Part shown: in pieces, positions 1 to 7,017 of the stretch
How positions within the stretch are numbered: position 1 is the first letter of the stretch
Layout: each line of letters starts with the position of its first letter
Source of the DNA: Limisoma sp963590405
GTDB lineage: Bacteria > Bacteroidota > Bacteroidia > Bacteroidales > Muribaculaceae
Length of the DNA: 18,343 nucleotides
NCBI GenBank assembly: GCA_963590405.1
Contig: CAVAPE010000049.1
Coordinates: forward strand, 1-18,343
Direction: 5' to 3'
The notes under the pieces: model-generated
The model's database searches: none
What the model was told of the DNA's origin: nothing
What the model saw: only the letters and a program-made list of their open reading frames with translations
Made by a program: the position numbers and the translations under genes

Positions 1-10
1 AATTTTTGCT

Positions 11-59
11 TTCCCGAACTGCAGCCTACCTTATTAAAAGGTAGTGCAAAGTGAGGGAA
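11..59. repeat. 49-bp imperfect palindrome, copy 1
   Basis: First of three near-identical units. The outer arms are TTCCC/GGGAA and the inner arms CTACCTT/AAGGTAG, with short bulges between them where ACT/AGT and GCA/TGC also pair, closing on a small A/T loop. The left flank (1-10, aatttttgct) matches the left flank of copy 3 exactly, at a period of 156 bp, so the array probably continues beyond the window start. It is not coding; it looks like a REP-type or small MITE-like intergenic element. Confidence 0.75.
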
Positions 60-90
60 TAAAAAAAGAACTCGTTCATTTTTTTATTCC
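56..90. repeat. A/T-rich palindrome filling the first spacer
   Basis: The spacer between copies 1 and 2, with the bordering bases of each copy, forms a 16-bp stem (GGAATAAAAAAAGAAC, 56-71, against 74-90) broken by one bulged A at 78. The ends overlap those of the neighbouring 49-bp palindromes, so the same bases can pair in two alternative ways. Confidence 0.7.
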
Positions 91-135
91 GAACTGCAGC
101 CTACCTTATTTAAAGGTAGTGCAAAGTGAGAGGAA
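87..135. repeat. 49-bp imperfect palindrome, copy 2
   Basis: Second unit, in the same orientation as copies 1 and 3. It differs by one C missing near the left end, an inserted A near the right end (gagaggaa) and one loop change. The inner CTACCTT/AAGGTAG stem is intact, so the differences sit outside the main stem or in the loop, as expected if structure is what is conserved. Confidence 0.75.
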
Positions 136-170
136 ATGCAAAAATTTGCCTGCAATAATTTTTGCTTTCC
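132..170. repeat. A/T-rich palindrome filling the second spacer
   Basis: The spacer between copies 2 and 3 also folds back on itself: GGAAA, GCAAAAATT and TGC on the left pair with GCA, AATTTTTGC and TTTCC on the right, with one bulged base on the left (137) and about two on the right (156-157). The right arm equals the first bases of the window, which implies a matching left arm just outside it. Confidence 0.65.
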
Positions 171-215
171 CGAACTGCAGCCTACATTATCAAAAGGTAG
201 TGCAAAGTGAGGGAA
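167..215. repeat. 49-bp imperfect palindrome, copy 3
   Basis: Third unit. The inner arm has one change (CTACATT opposite AAGGTAG), giving one mismatch in the stem; the outer TTCCC/GGGAA arms are intact. It is followed by about 26 bp of unpaired sequence and then the large inverted repeat at 242-437. Confidence 0.75.
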
Positions 216-241
216 GTGCATAGGCGGAAGCAGCGGGCGTG

Positions 242-437
242 ATAGGCTGAAAGCCTTACTCTACCATAGCCCAGGGCAACGCCCTGGGTATAAGCCGATT
301 GCATATTTGCGCCCTGTAAGGGCAACACTCCTGCAGCAACGTTGGTGATTTGTGTTGCCCTTACAGGGCGTTTTAACTACTGCATTGATACCCAGGGCGT
401 TGCCCTGGGCTATGGTGGAATAAGGCTTTCAGCCTAT
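242..437. repeat. 196-bp nested inverted repeat
   Basis: Three pairs of arms are stacked around a centre near 340. ATAGGCTGAAAGCCTT (242-257) pairs with 422-437. The 29-bp arm at 263-291, which contains CCCAGGGCAACGCCCTGGG, pairs with 388-416. GCGCCCTGTAAGGGCAACAC (309-328) pairs with 352-371 with one end mismatch. The middle and inner arms are also partly self-complementary, so the element could fold as one long hairpin or as several small ones. Similar GC-rich palindromes are, from memory, common between genes in Bacteroidales. No transposase gene is present. Confidence 0.85.
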
Positions 438-440
438 TTT

Positions 441-536
441 GCGCCCCATCCGGGGCGCTACCCTCACACTTTCCCTCACACTTTGCGCCCCTTCGGGGCG
501 CCATCCACATCGCACTTTGCGCCCCTTTGGGGGCGC
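441..536. repeat. Three short GC-rich hairpins (gcgcccc...ggggcgc)
   Basis: Three perfect or near-perfect hairpins occur at 441-458, 485-502 and 519-536, each a GCGCCCC/GGGGCGC stem with a 4-base loop (atcc, ttcg, tttg). The second and third are preceded by CACTTTGC. The related string TTCCCTCACACTTTGC (471-486) resembles the reverse complement of the right arm of the 49-bp palindromes, suggesting that the two repeat families are related or travel together. Confidence 0.75.
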
Positions 537-668
537 TCACCCCTCACAGACTCGCCTCTCACATCACATTATTCCTCTCTCCTTCATCTCGTCATCTCAC
601 CCACACGCATCTCATCACCACCTCGCAAACACGCGGCGGGTGTGAGTGCCACCAACACCAGGCGGTGG
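537..668. other. Gene-free CA/TC-rich stretch
   Basis: No credible gene is seen here. The plus strand is dominated by C, T and A (runs of CTC, CAC and CATC) and leads to the 3' end of the minus-strand lipoprotein gene. Weak dyads just past that gene's stop (ACAC/GTGT followed by TTT on the minus strand, near 620-635) could help end transcription but are too short to call a terminator. Confidence 0.5.
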
Positions 669-3176
669 TTATTCGTAGAGGAGGGAGAGTTGGTCGATGG
701 TGAGTTCGGCGCCGAGGGAAACGGCGGACTGGAGGCGGTCGGTGGTGCGGATGGAGCGCGACTCCTCGTCGATGGAGTAGGACGCATGGTTGGACGACGA
801 CACCATCAGCATCAGGCGCGTGGCACGCTTGTTGCGCACCGTATAGGTGATAGGCACATTAAACCGCGTCAACGACGTTGACGGCTTCAGATAGCCCACA
901 CCCTTGCCGATTTCCACCGCCTTGCCGCCCTCGTCGCTCACGAGACGCACCACCACGAGTCCCGTTTCCGACGTGTCGTGATAGTCCTGCACATAGGTGT
1001 AGGTGCCCGACACCGCCGTAGGGCGCGAAGTGAAGGCGATGCCCTCGTTGTAGGTCTCCGTGCCATTCACTTCCACATCGTAACTGCCGAGGAAGAGTTT
1101 GCCAGCAGAGCGGTGCTGCAGCACAGGCACAAACGAACTGTAGTACTGGCGGTCGGTACGCGCATCGCGCGGCGGCTCCTCGCCCGCCCAACTCCATGCA
1201 GCATTGCGCAGACGCACCGACCACTGTCCGCTACCGCTGGAGGCGATAATCTCGGTGGTGGGCACCTGGAACCATGTGTTGGACGTAGAGGCGAACGACG
1301 CACAAGTTTTCTTGTTGACGCTCGCCCATTTCTTAGGCTCGCTCACGATGATGTCCGCCTTGTTGTAGATAGGCATCCAACTCGACAGGTTAGAGTACTT
1401 GCCGCCGCAGTTCACGCCCTTCATCTTTATAGTCTCCGTCACGTCCTCAAAGTCGGCATTCGGCAGTTCGAGAGCCGACTCCGTGTCGACGACAAACTCG
1501 CTGGTGTCGTTCTGTCCCGTGGTGACACGCACATTGTAGGCAGTGGACGGCGTGAGCGTCTTCACCGTGATGCGGCTGTCGGCAACGCTGCGCTCCACCA
1601 CGGCAGGATGCCAACTACCCCCTACCGGCTGGACAAGCACATTAATATAAGGTATGATTTCGCTTAGGTTGTCGCCTTCAAACATAAGGTCGACCTGCGA
1701 CGGCCAGATGTTGTCGCGTCCGCACGACACGTTGTATTTCGGGATGGTGCGCAACACCGACACAGGCTCCGACACCTTGATGCCATTGTTGTAGACCACA
1801 CGCAGGAAAGAACTCTCTACACTCGGAGTGAGCGGGAGCGTAGCCTTGTAGTGCCCCACACCAGTGCGCTCAACACTCGACGGCTCGACCGTCTCCCAAG
1901 GGTCGGACGAGAACACCCCTTTGCGCTCAAACGACAACTTGTCGACAGGCAAATCGCCGTTACACTCAATCTCCACCGCGACCTTGTCGGCCGACGGCAT
2001 CAACGCCGCTGGCTGCTTCAGCGCGATAGCCACAGGTCGCATCTCCACGGTGAGCACCGACGGCGACAGAGCCACCCTGCCAGCGAGGTCGCGCACCTGC
2101 ACGATGATGCGGTGCTCCGTAGCGGCAGAGCCAGCCGTCATGCGCGACACCACCTGCGAGAAGTCGAGCGACACCGACGTAGAGCCCTTTTCGAGCCCCG
2201 TAGCCACGATGCCGTCGGCAGCAAGCGTTGCAGCATCGACGACAGCGAGGTCGGTTTCCGCCGACCAATGATTATCGGTCATCGACGGCGACACGATGGT
2301 GAAATATAGGTTTTTCAGACCGCCGGGCACGGCAATGTTCACGCCAAGCGATGATGGAATGCTGTACTCCAGCGTACTGTAAGTATTGTTTTCAAAACCC
2401 ACCGCCTCGATGGTTGGCGACGCAGTGGAAAACAAAGCATCGTCGACAGTGAGGCTGAACGGCGTGGCGAGAGTGGCATCGTCGTAGACCGCAGTGAGGT
2501 TATTGCCATCGGCATCGAAGCGGAACAGAGAGTGCGTGGCAGCCTTGACATCAACGGCATCAAACGGCTGAAGCGCCACGCTGCGCCCCGAAGCATCCGT
2601 CAGTGCAAGTTCGCAGCGCAGAGCGCCCGGTCGCAGACACGCCGTGCGGCTCTCCTGAGAGGAGAAATCCACATAGCCGCCCTCGTCCGACTTCACACGC
2701 ATAGCGATGGACGACACCAGCGCCTTGGCATTGTCGCTGAACGACGACGACACAAGAGCCTGAGCCACATGGCAATGAATATAGACATCCGACTGCCGCC
2801 CCTCGCGCACATCGTCGAGTGTCTCGCCATAAAACGACGGCGTGATGAAGCCCTCGGCGGTGTGGTCGCCGTAGCCAGCGGAGAAGGTGTAGACACCCAC
2901 CGGCAGTTTCTTCGAGCCCGCCTCAAACTTGGCGAGCGATGCCCACGACTTGACAGACTCCACGTAGTTATTGGATGCCGAGAGATAAAGCACATCGGTC
3001 GACGGAGCATCGAACGCCATCGACGACGCGCCAGCCACGCCGTCGACTGCGCCGTCGGCATCAAGATGGAAACTCACGTTGCCGTAGCCCGTGGTGAGAA
3101 CATTTGCCCCGTGGTCGCACGCAGCAAGAATCATTGCCAATGCAATGGTATGAAGATAGTTGATTTTTCTGCTCAT
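669..3176 (-). CDS. DUF4493 / PCMD-domain lipoprotein
   Basis: Predicted cell-envelope lipoprotein of 835 residues. The start chosen is the Met that opens MSRKINYLHTIALAMILAAC, a signal peptide with lipobox LAAC (Cys20); the frame stays open 24 codons further upstream, but that extension would bury the signal peptide. Residues about 30-230 resemble DUF4493 (GVYTFSAGYGDH, GFITPSFYGE and an FRFDADG end). The middle, about 230-560, looks like repeated Ig/Fn3-type beta domains. Residues about 569-835, from LELPNADFED to a terminal LLYE, resemble the putative carbohydrate metabolism domain (PCMD). Families of this kind in Bacteroidetes are thought to act in surface glycan binding or processing; no catalytic residues can be assigned. 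It is divergent from the GHL10 gene, and its 3' end adjoins the palindrome cluster. Confidence 0.8.
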   Translation of the reverse strand: MSRKINYLHTIALAMILAACDHGANVLTTGYGNVSFHLDADGAVDGVAGASSMAFDAPSTDVLYLSASNNYVESVKSWASLAKFEAGSKKLPVGVYTFSAGYGDHTAEGFITPSFYGETLDDVREGRQSDVYIHCHVAQALVSSSFSDNAKALVSSIAMRVKSDEGGYVDFSSQESRTACLRPGALRCELALTDASGRSVALQPFDAVDVKAATHSLFRFDADGNNLTAVYDDATLATPFSLTVDDALFSTASPTIEAVGFENNTYSTLEYSIPSSLGVNIAVPGGLKNLYFTIVSPSMTDNHWSAETDLAVVDAATLAADGIVATGLEKGSTSVSLDFSQVVSRMTAGSAATEHRIIVQVRDLAGRVALSPSVLTVEMRPVAIALKQPAALMPSADKVAVEIECNGDLPVDKLSFERKGVFSSDPWETVEPSSVERTGVGHYKATLPLTPSVESSFLRVVYNNGIKVSEPVSVLRTIPKYNVSCGRDNIWPSQVDLMFEGDNLSEIIPYINVLVQPVGGSWHPAVVERSVADSRITVKTLTPSTAYNVRVTTGQNDTSEFVVDTESALELPNADFEDVTETIKMKGVNCGGKYSNLSSWMPIYNKADIIVSEPKKWASVNKKTCASFASTSNTWFQVPTTEIIASSGSGQWSVRLRNAAWSWAGEEPPRDARTDRQYYSSFVPVLQHRSAGKLFLGSYDVEVNGTETYNEGIAFTSRPTAVSGTYTYVQDYHDTSETGLVVVRLVSDEGGKAVEIGKGVGYLKPSTSLTRFNVPITYTVRNKRATRLMLMVSSSNHASYSIDEESRSIRTTDRLQSAVSLGAELTIDQLSLLYE

Positions 3177-3185
3177 AATGTACCG

Positions 3186-3193
3186 CAAAATTA
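3186..3193 (-). promoter_or_regulatory. Possible -7 box for the DUF4493/PCMD gene
   Basis: The minus strand reads TAATTTTG, a perfect TAnnTTTG match, 10 bp before the chosen ATG. No good TTTG lies 19-21 bp further upstream and the 5' UTR would be only a few bases, so this is tentative. It does favour the internal start over the upstream ones. Confidence 0.35.
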
Positions 3194-3271
3194 GCATTTT
3201 CCGCCACAAGCAGGAAATTAAACCGCGCATTTCGGCTACAACGAACACTTTATGGTGAATATCGGCGAAAA

Positions 3272-3303
3272 TTTGCTAATTACAGCCGTGTGTTGTAACT
3301 TCG
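3272..3303 (+). promoter_or_regulatory. Bacteroidetes-type promoter for the GHL10 gene
   Basis: TTTG (3272-3275), a 20-bp spacer, and TAACTTCG (3296-3303, one mismatch to TAnnTTTG). Transcription would begin around 3310, giving a leader of about 24 bases to the ATG at 3334 and excluding the in-frame TTG at 3304 as a start. Confidence 0.6.
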
Positions 3304-3333
3304 TTGGCAGAAAACCTAAACATAACAATATTA

Positions 3334-4815
3334 ATGAAACGACAAGTCTTTTCAGCCTTGTGCGCTGCTATGCTCGCCATCCCTATGGCACAGGCAGGCA
3401 ACCCGAAACAGGAATTCCGCGGTGCGTGGCTCCACACCGTACACCAGAGTCAATATGCCAAAATGACCACCGACGAGACGAAAGCGTATCTGCGCGACCA
3501 ACTCGACCGCCTCAAGGCAGCCGGTTGCAATGCCGTGCTCTTTCAGGTGCGCCCGAGTGCCGATGCCTTCTACCCTTCCGACCTAGAGCCGTGGAGCCGT
3601 TTCCTGACAGGCACCGCCGGCAAAGCGCCGTCGCCCTACTGGGACCCGCTGCAGTTTATGATTGACGAGGCACACGAGCGCGGCATGGAACTCCATGCGT
3701 GGCTCAACCCCTATCGCGTGACCACCTCGAAAAACGAGAAACTGCCGAAGAACCACATCTATTATAAGTATCCCGAGCGGTTCCTCTCCTTCGACGGCAA
3801 ACTCTATTTCGACCCAGGACTGCCCGAGAACCGCGAATTTATAGAAAGCGTGGTCAAGGACCTCATAACACGCTACGACCTCGACGCCATCCACATGGAC
3901 GACTATTTCTACCCCTACCCTGTGGCTGGAGTGGAGTTTCCCGACAGTAAATCATTCAAGAAATACGGCAACGGCATGAGCCGCGACGACTGGCGCCGCC
4001 ACAACGTTGACCTCCTCATCGAAGGGCTACACAACGTGATTGCCGCCGCAAAGCCATGGGTGCGCCTCGGCATCAGCCCGTTCGGCATCTGGCGCAATAA
4101 GGCGAGCGACCCACGCGGCAGCGACACCAACGGACTGCAGAACTACGACGCCCTATATGCCGACGTGCTCCTCTGGACGGAGAAAGGCTGGGTGGACTAT
4201 ATGCTTCCGCAACTCTATTGGTCGCTCGAAAAGAAGGTGGCTTCGTCAGAGAAACTCGCCCACTGGTGGAACGACAACGCCAACGGCCGCCACATGTACA
4301 TCGGTCAGGACGTGAAAGTAACGATGGACACCCCCGACCTCAAGCCGTCGACATCGCCGACGCAACTCGCCCACAAAATCCGCCTGTCACGCGAATTGCC
4401 CAACATCCAAGGCAACTGCTGGTGGCCTGCCTACTCCGTAACAGCCAACTACAAGGGCGTTGCCGACTCGCTGGCAACCGTGGAGCAGCACACCGTAGCC
4501 CTCGTGCCCAACTATCCGTGGATCGACAATGTGAAACCCTCAGAAGTAACCTCGCTCCGCCGCGACGGCGACCGCCTTGTGTGGGAAGCGCCGAAGACAA
4601 GCGACCCACTACAAGAAGCGCGCTCCTATGTGGTGTACCGCTTTGAAAAAGGCTCGAAAATGGACATCAGCGACAGCGAAGCCATACTCGGCGTGACCTA
4701 CAAGCCTGAATATCCGCTCGGCGACAGCCACGGACACTACACATACGTAGTCACCGTGCTCGACCGCGCCAACAACGAAAGCGAGAAAGGCTCGAAAATC
4801 ACCATAAAGCAATAA
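3334..4815 (+). CDS. Secreted GHL10 (DUF187) family glycosidase-like protein
   Basis: A 493-residue protein with an N-terminal signal peptide (MKRQVFSALCAAMLAIPMAQA) directing it to the periplasm or beyond. From about residue 26 it matches the glycosyl-hydrolase-like 10 family: EFRGAWLHTVHQS, then NAVLFQVRPSADAFYPS, LHAWLNPYRV, DAIHMDDYFYPYP and PQLYWSLE, the usual order along the TIM-barrel. The acidic DD of the MDDYFYPY motif is a likely active-site element. About residues 400-490 form an Fn3-like domain (VTSLRRDGDRLVWEAP ... YTYVVTVLDRANNES). Relatives such as YngK act or are presumed to act on cell-wall or other glycans; the substrate here is not known. The DUF2461 gene begins 3 bp after its stop, so the two are probably co-transcribed. 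Confidence 0.85.
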   Translation: MKRQVFSALCAAMLAIPMAQAGNPKQEFRGAWLHTVHQSQYAKMTTDETKAYLRDQLDRLKAAGCNAVLFQVRPSADAFYPSDLEPWSRFLTGTAGKAPSPYWDPLQFMIDEAHERGMELHAWLNPYRVTTSKNEKLPKNHIYYKYPERFLSFDGKLYFDPGLPENREFIESVVKDLITRYDLDAIHMDDYFYPYPVAGVEFPDSKSFKKYGNGMSRDDWRRHNVDLLIEGLHNVIAAAKPWVRLGISPFGIWRNKASDPRGSDTNGLQNYDALYADVLLWTEKGWVDYMLPQLYWSLEKKVASSEKLAHWWNDNANGRHMYIGQDVKVTMDTPDLKPSTSPTQLAHKIRLSRELPNIQGNCWWPAYSVTANYKGVADSLATVEQHTVALVPNYPWIDNVKPSEVTSLRRDGDRLVWEAPKTSDPLQEARSYVVYRFEKGSKMDISDSEAILGVTYKPEYPLGDSHGHYTYVVTVLDRANNESEKGSKITIKQ

Positions 4816-4818
4816 CCA

Positions 4819-5493
4819 ATGACAGGAATAAGCAGGATGCTCGGCTTTCTGGAGTTGCTGAAAGAGAACAACAACCGCCCATGGTTTGCAGAGCACAAGG
4901 AAGAATATAACGAAATCCGCAAGCAATGTCTTGCGGAAATCGACACGCTGATCAGTGAGATTGCCCACTTCGATGCGCATCTGGTGGGCGTCACCGCCCA
5001 GCAATGCGTGTACCGCATCTATCGCGACATCCGTTTCTCCGCCGACAAGTCGCCGTTTAAGACCCACTTCGGCATAGTGCTTGCCCACGGCGGCAAGAAA
5101 TGCAAGGAGGCAGGCTATTATCTCCACATCGAGCCGGGCGAATGCTTCATCTGCAGCGGCGTGTGGTTTCCCGAGCCGTCGGTGCTCAAGTTCCTGCGGC
5201 GCAACATCTACGACAATCTTGACGAGTTTCTCGAAATCCTCAACGAGCCAAGTTTCAAGAAGCAGTTCCCTGGTCTTGTGGGCGACAGCCTGAAAACATT
5301 ACCTAAAGGCTACCCGAAAGACTGTCAAGGAGCGGAAATCATCAAGATGAAAGAGTTTTTAGTGCAAAAAAAATATAAAAATTCGACCTTCGAGACAGAA
5401 AATTGGCAGAAAAGTGTTGTAAAAGACATCCGTTTACTAAAACCATTCAACGATTTTCTTAACTATGCATTCGAAGAATTGCACAGTCTCTAA
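4819..5493 (+). CDS. DUF2461 family protein
   Basis: A 224-residue protein without signal peptide or membrane segments, so presumably cytoplasmic. It shows the family's opening FLELLKENNNRPWFAEHKEEY (about residues 10-30, written in two overlapping parts in the family pattern: a NN-R-WF core followed by a conserved Tyr) and the central RDIRFSADKSPFKTHFG (69-85), followed by GYYLHIEPGECFICSGVW. Length is normal for the family (about 220-230). The biochemical function of DUF2461 is unknown. It starts 3 bp after the GHL10 gene and probably shares its promoter. The 172 bp after it contain only weak dyads and the promoter of the next operon. Confidence 0.85.
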   Translation: MTGISRMLGFLELLKENNNRPWFAEHKEEYNEIRKQCLAEIDTLISEIAHFDAHLVGVTAQQCVYRIYRDIRFSADKSPFKTHFGIVLAHGGKKCKEAGYYLHIEPGECFICSGVWFPEPSVLKFLRRNIYDNLDEFLEILNEPSFKKQFPGLVGDSLKTLPKGYPKDCQGAEIIKMKEFLVQKKYKNSTFETENWQKSVVKDIRLLKPFNDFLNYAFEELHSL

Positions 5494-5604
5494 AAAAGTG
5501 TGCGCAAAAACTAATAAAAATTGCACAAAACGACCTTGAATGAGTAGAAAGAATTACACAAAAAAGGGGCGATTGTGCCAAACTTTAAATAGCACTAAAA
5601 CGCT

Positions 5605-5634
5605 ATTGCAGATAGAATAAATCGTTTAATTTTG
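5605..5634 (+). promoter_or_regulatory. Promoter of the 2-oxoacid:ferredoxin oxidoreductase operon
   Basis: A perfect -7 box TAATTTTG lies at 5627-5634, with ATTG (5605-5608) as a three-of-four -33 element 18 bp upstream. Transcription would start near 5641, about 25 bases before the ferredoxin ATG. Confidence 0.55.
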
Positions 5635-5665
5635 CATTGACGATTAACAACTAAACACAAGAATT

Positions 5666-5896
5666 ATGGCTAAAATCAAAGGAGCAGTTGTGGTCAACGA
5701 AGAGCGCTGCAAGGGATGCAACCTATGCGTTGTGGCATGCCCGACACAGACTCTTTCCTTACAGCCAAAAGAGGTGAACAACCGCGGTTATCACTTCGCA
5801 TTTATGGCAAATCCCGACGCTTGCATCGGTTGCGCAAGTTGTGCGTTGGTATGTCCCGACGCTTGTATCGAGGTTTATAAAACTCGCTTGGATTAA
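5666..5896 (+). CDS. korD: 2-oxoacid:ferredoxin oxidoreductase, delta (ferredoxin) subunit
   Basis: A 76-residue two-cluster ferredoxin. Two CxxCxxCxxxCP motifs are seen (Cys15, 18, 21, 25 and Cys53, 56, 59, 63), each able to hold one [4Fe-4S] cluster; Cys67 is extra. In this enzyme family the delta subunit carries electrons from the TPP centre of the beta subunit to soluble ferredoxin. It is first in a four-gene operon (delta, alpha, beta, gamma) with 21 bp before the alpha gene. The kor name follows from operon order; the substrate could instead be branched-chain 2-oxoacids (Vor). Confidence 0.85.
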   Translation: MAKIKGAVVVNEERCKGCNLCVVACPTQTLSLQPKEVNNRGYHFAFMANPDACIGCASCALVCPDACIEVYKTRLD

Positions 5897-5917
5897 CAAA
5901 CCGAAAAATTAACTGAC

Positions 5918-7003
5918 ATGGAAAAAGAAATACGGTTGATGAAAGGCAACGAGGCATTGGCAATGGCTGCAATACGCTATGGCGCAGATGCCTATTTCGG
6001 TTACCCAATCACCCCACAATCGGAAGTGCTCGAAACACTGATGGCGCAGCAGCCATGGGACACAACCGGCATGGTTGTGCTACAGGCAGAAAGCGAAGTG
6101 GCATCAATCAACATGGTCTACGGCGCAGCAGGCGCAGGCAAGGTAGTGTTGACATCATCATCAAGCCCCGGCATCAGTCTGATGTGCGAGGGTTTGTCGT
6201 ATATAGCGGCTTCAGAATTGCCAGCACTGGTAATCAATGTGAGCCGCGGCGGGCCAGGACTTGGCACCATTCAGCCGTCGCAGGCCGACTATTTTCAAGC
6301 CACCAAAGGCGGCGGCCACGGCGACTATCACTTCATCGTGCTTGCACCGTCGTCGGTGCAGGAGATGTGCGACTTCGTGGGTCTCGGCTGGGACTTGGCA
6401 TTCAAATACCGCACCCCAGCAATGATACTCACCGACGGTATCGTAGGACAGATGATGGAGAAGGTTGTACTTCCGCCACAGCGTCCGCGACTCACCGACG
6501 AGGAAGTGCGCAAGCGTTGCCCATGGGCAGCCAACGGACGCACACCGGGTCGCAAGCGCAACGTTATTACCTCACTCGAACTCAACTCAGAGAAGATGGA
6601 GGAAAACAACCTCCGCTTCCAAGCCACCTACCGCAAGATTGAAGCAAACGAGGTGCGCTACGAAGAGTACGGCACCGAGGACTGCGAATACCTCATCGTG
6701 GCATTCGGCTCGATAGCGCGTATATGCCAGAAGGCTGTAGAGACAGCCCGCAAAGAGGGACTGAAGATAGGCATACTCCGCCCAATCACCCTGTGGCCGT
6801 TCCCATCAGCAAAGGTCAAAGAACTTGCAAGCCGCACAAAGGGAGTGCTGGTAGTGGAAATCAATGCCGGACAAATGATTGAAGACGTGCGCCTCGCCAT
6901 CAACGGAGCCGTTAGAGCCGAGCATTTCGGACGTCTCGGCGGCATCGTGCCAACGCCTGACGAAGTGTTGAAAGCCTTCAAAGAAAAAATTTACCAGAAA
7001 TAA
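5918..7003 (+). CDS. korA: 2-oxoacid:ferredoxin oxidoreductase, alpha subunit (KorA/VorB type)
   Basis: A 361-residue alpha subunit. It opens with the pyruvate-ferredoxin-oxidoreductase N-terminal domain, including FGYPITPQSEVLE with the hallmark PITP (residues 30-33), then ASINMVYGAAGAGKV and TSSSSPGISLMCEG, which contact TPP across the subunit interface. A C-terminal domain (LIVAFGSIARICQKAVE ... GILRPITLWPFP) is the transketolase-C-like part. The enzyme interconverts a 2-oxoacid plus CoA with an acyl-CoA plus CO2, using ferredoxin. Sequences of this size in Bacteroidales are often annotated VorB (3-methyl-2-oxobutanoate), but 2-oxoglutarate is equally plausible; the sequence alone does not decide. 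Confidence 0.88.
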   Translation: MEKEIRLMKGNEALAMAAIRYGADAYFGYPITPQSEVLETLMAQQPWDTTGMVVLQAESEVASINMVYGAAGAGKVVLTSSSSPGISLMCEGLSYIAASELPALVINVSRGGPGLGTIQPSQADYFQATKGGGHGDYHFIVLAPSSVQEMCDFVGLGWDLAFKYRTPAMILTDGIVGQMMEKVVLPPQRPRLTDEEVRKRCPWAANGRTPGRKRNVITSLELNSEKMEENNLRFQATYRKIEANEVRYEEYGTEDCEYLIVAFGSIARICQKAVETARKEGLKIGILRPITLWPFPSAKVKELASRTKGVLVVEINAGQMIEDVRLAINGAVRAEHFGRLGGIVPTPDEVLKAFKEKIYQK

Positions 7004-7017
7004 TAAAGCATCCCATC

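Noticed and set aside
11..215. CRISPR-like array (three repeats of about 49 bp with spacers of about 27-31 bp)
   Set aside because: The repeats differ from one another in several places, the spacers are themselves palindromes continuous with the repeat ends, and no cas gene is in the window.
342..881. Plus-strand open frame of 179 codons
   Set aside because: It runs through the large inverted repeat and the GC hairpins and then overlaps the lipoprotein gene on the other strand; its product is low-complexity and matches nothing recognisable.
2532..3194. Plus-strand open frame of 220 codons opposite the DUF4493/PCMD gene
   Set aside because: It has an Arg/His-rich product with no family resemblance, lying fully over a well-supported gene on the other strand.
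3304..3333. Upstream TTG start for the GHL10 gene
   Set aside because: It would put ten residues before the signal peptide and lies before the transcript start expected from the promoter at 3272-3303.
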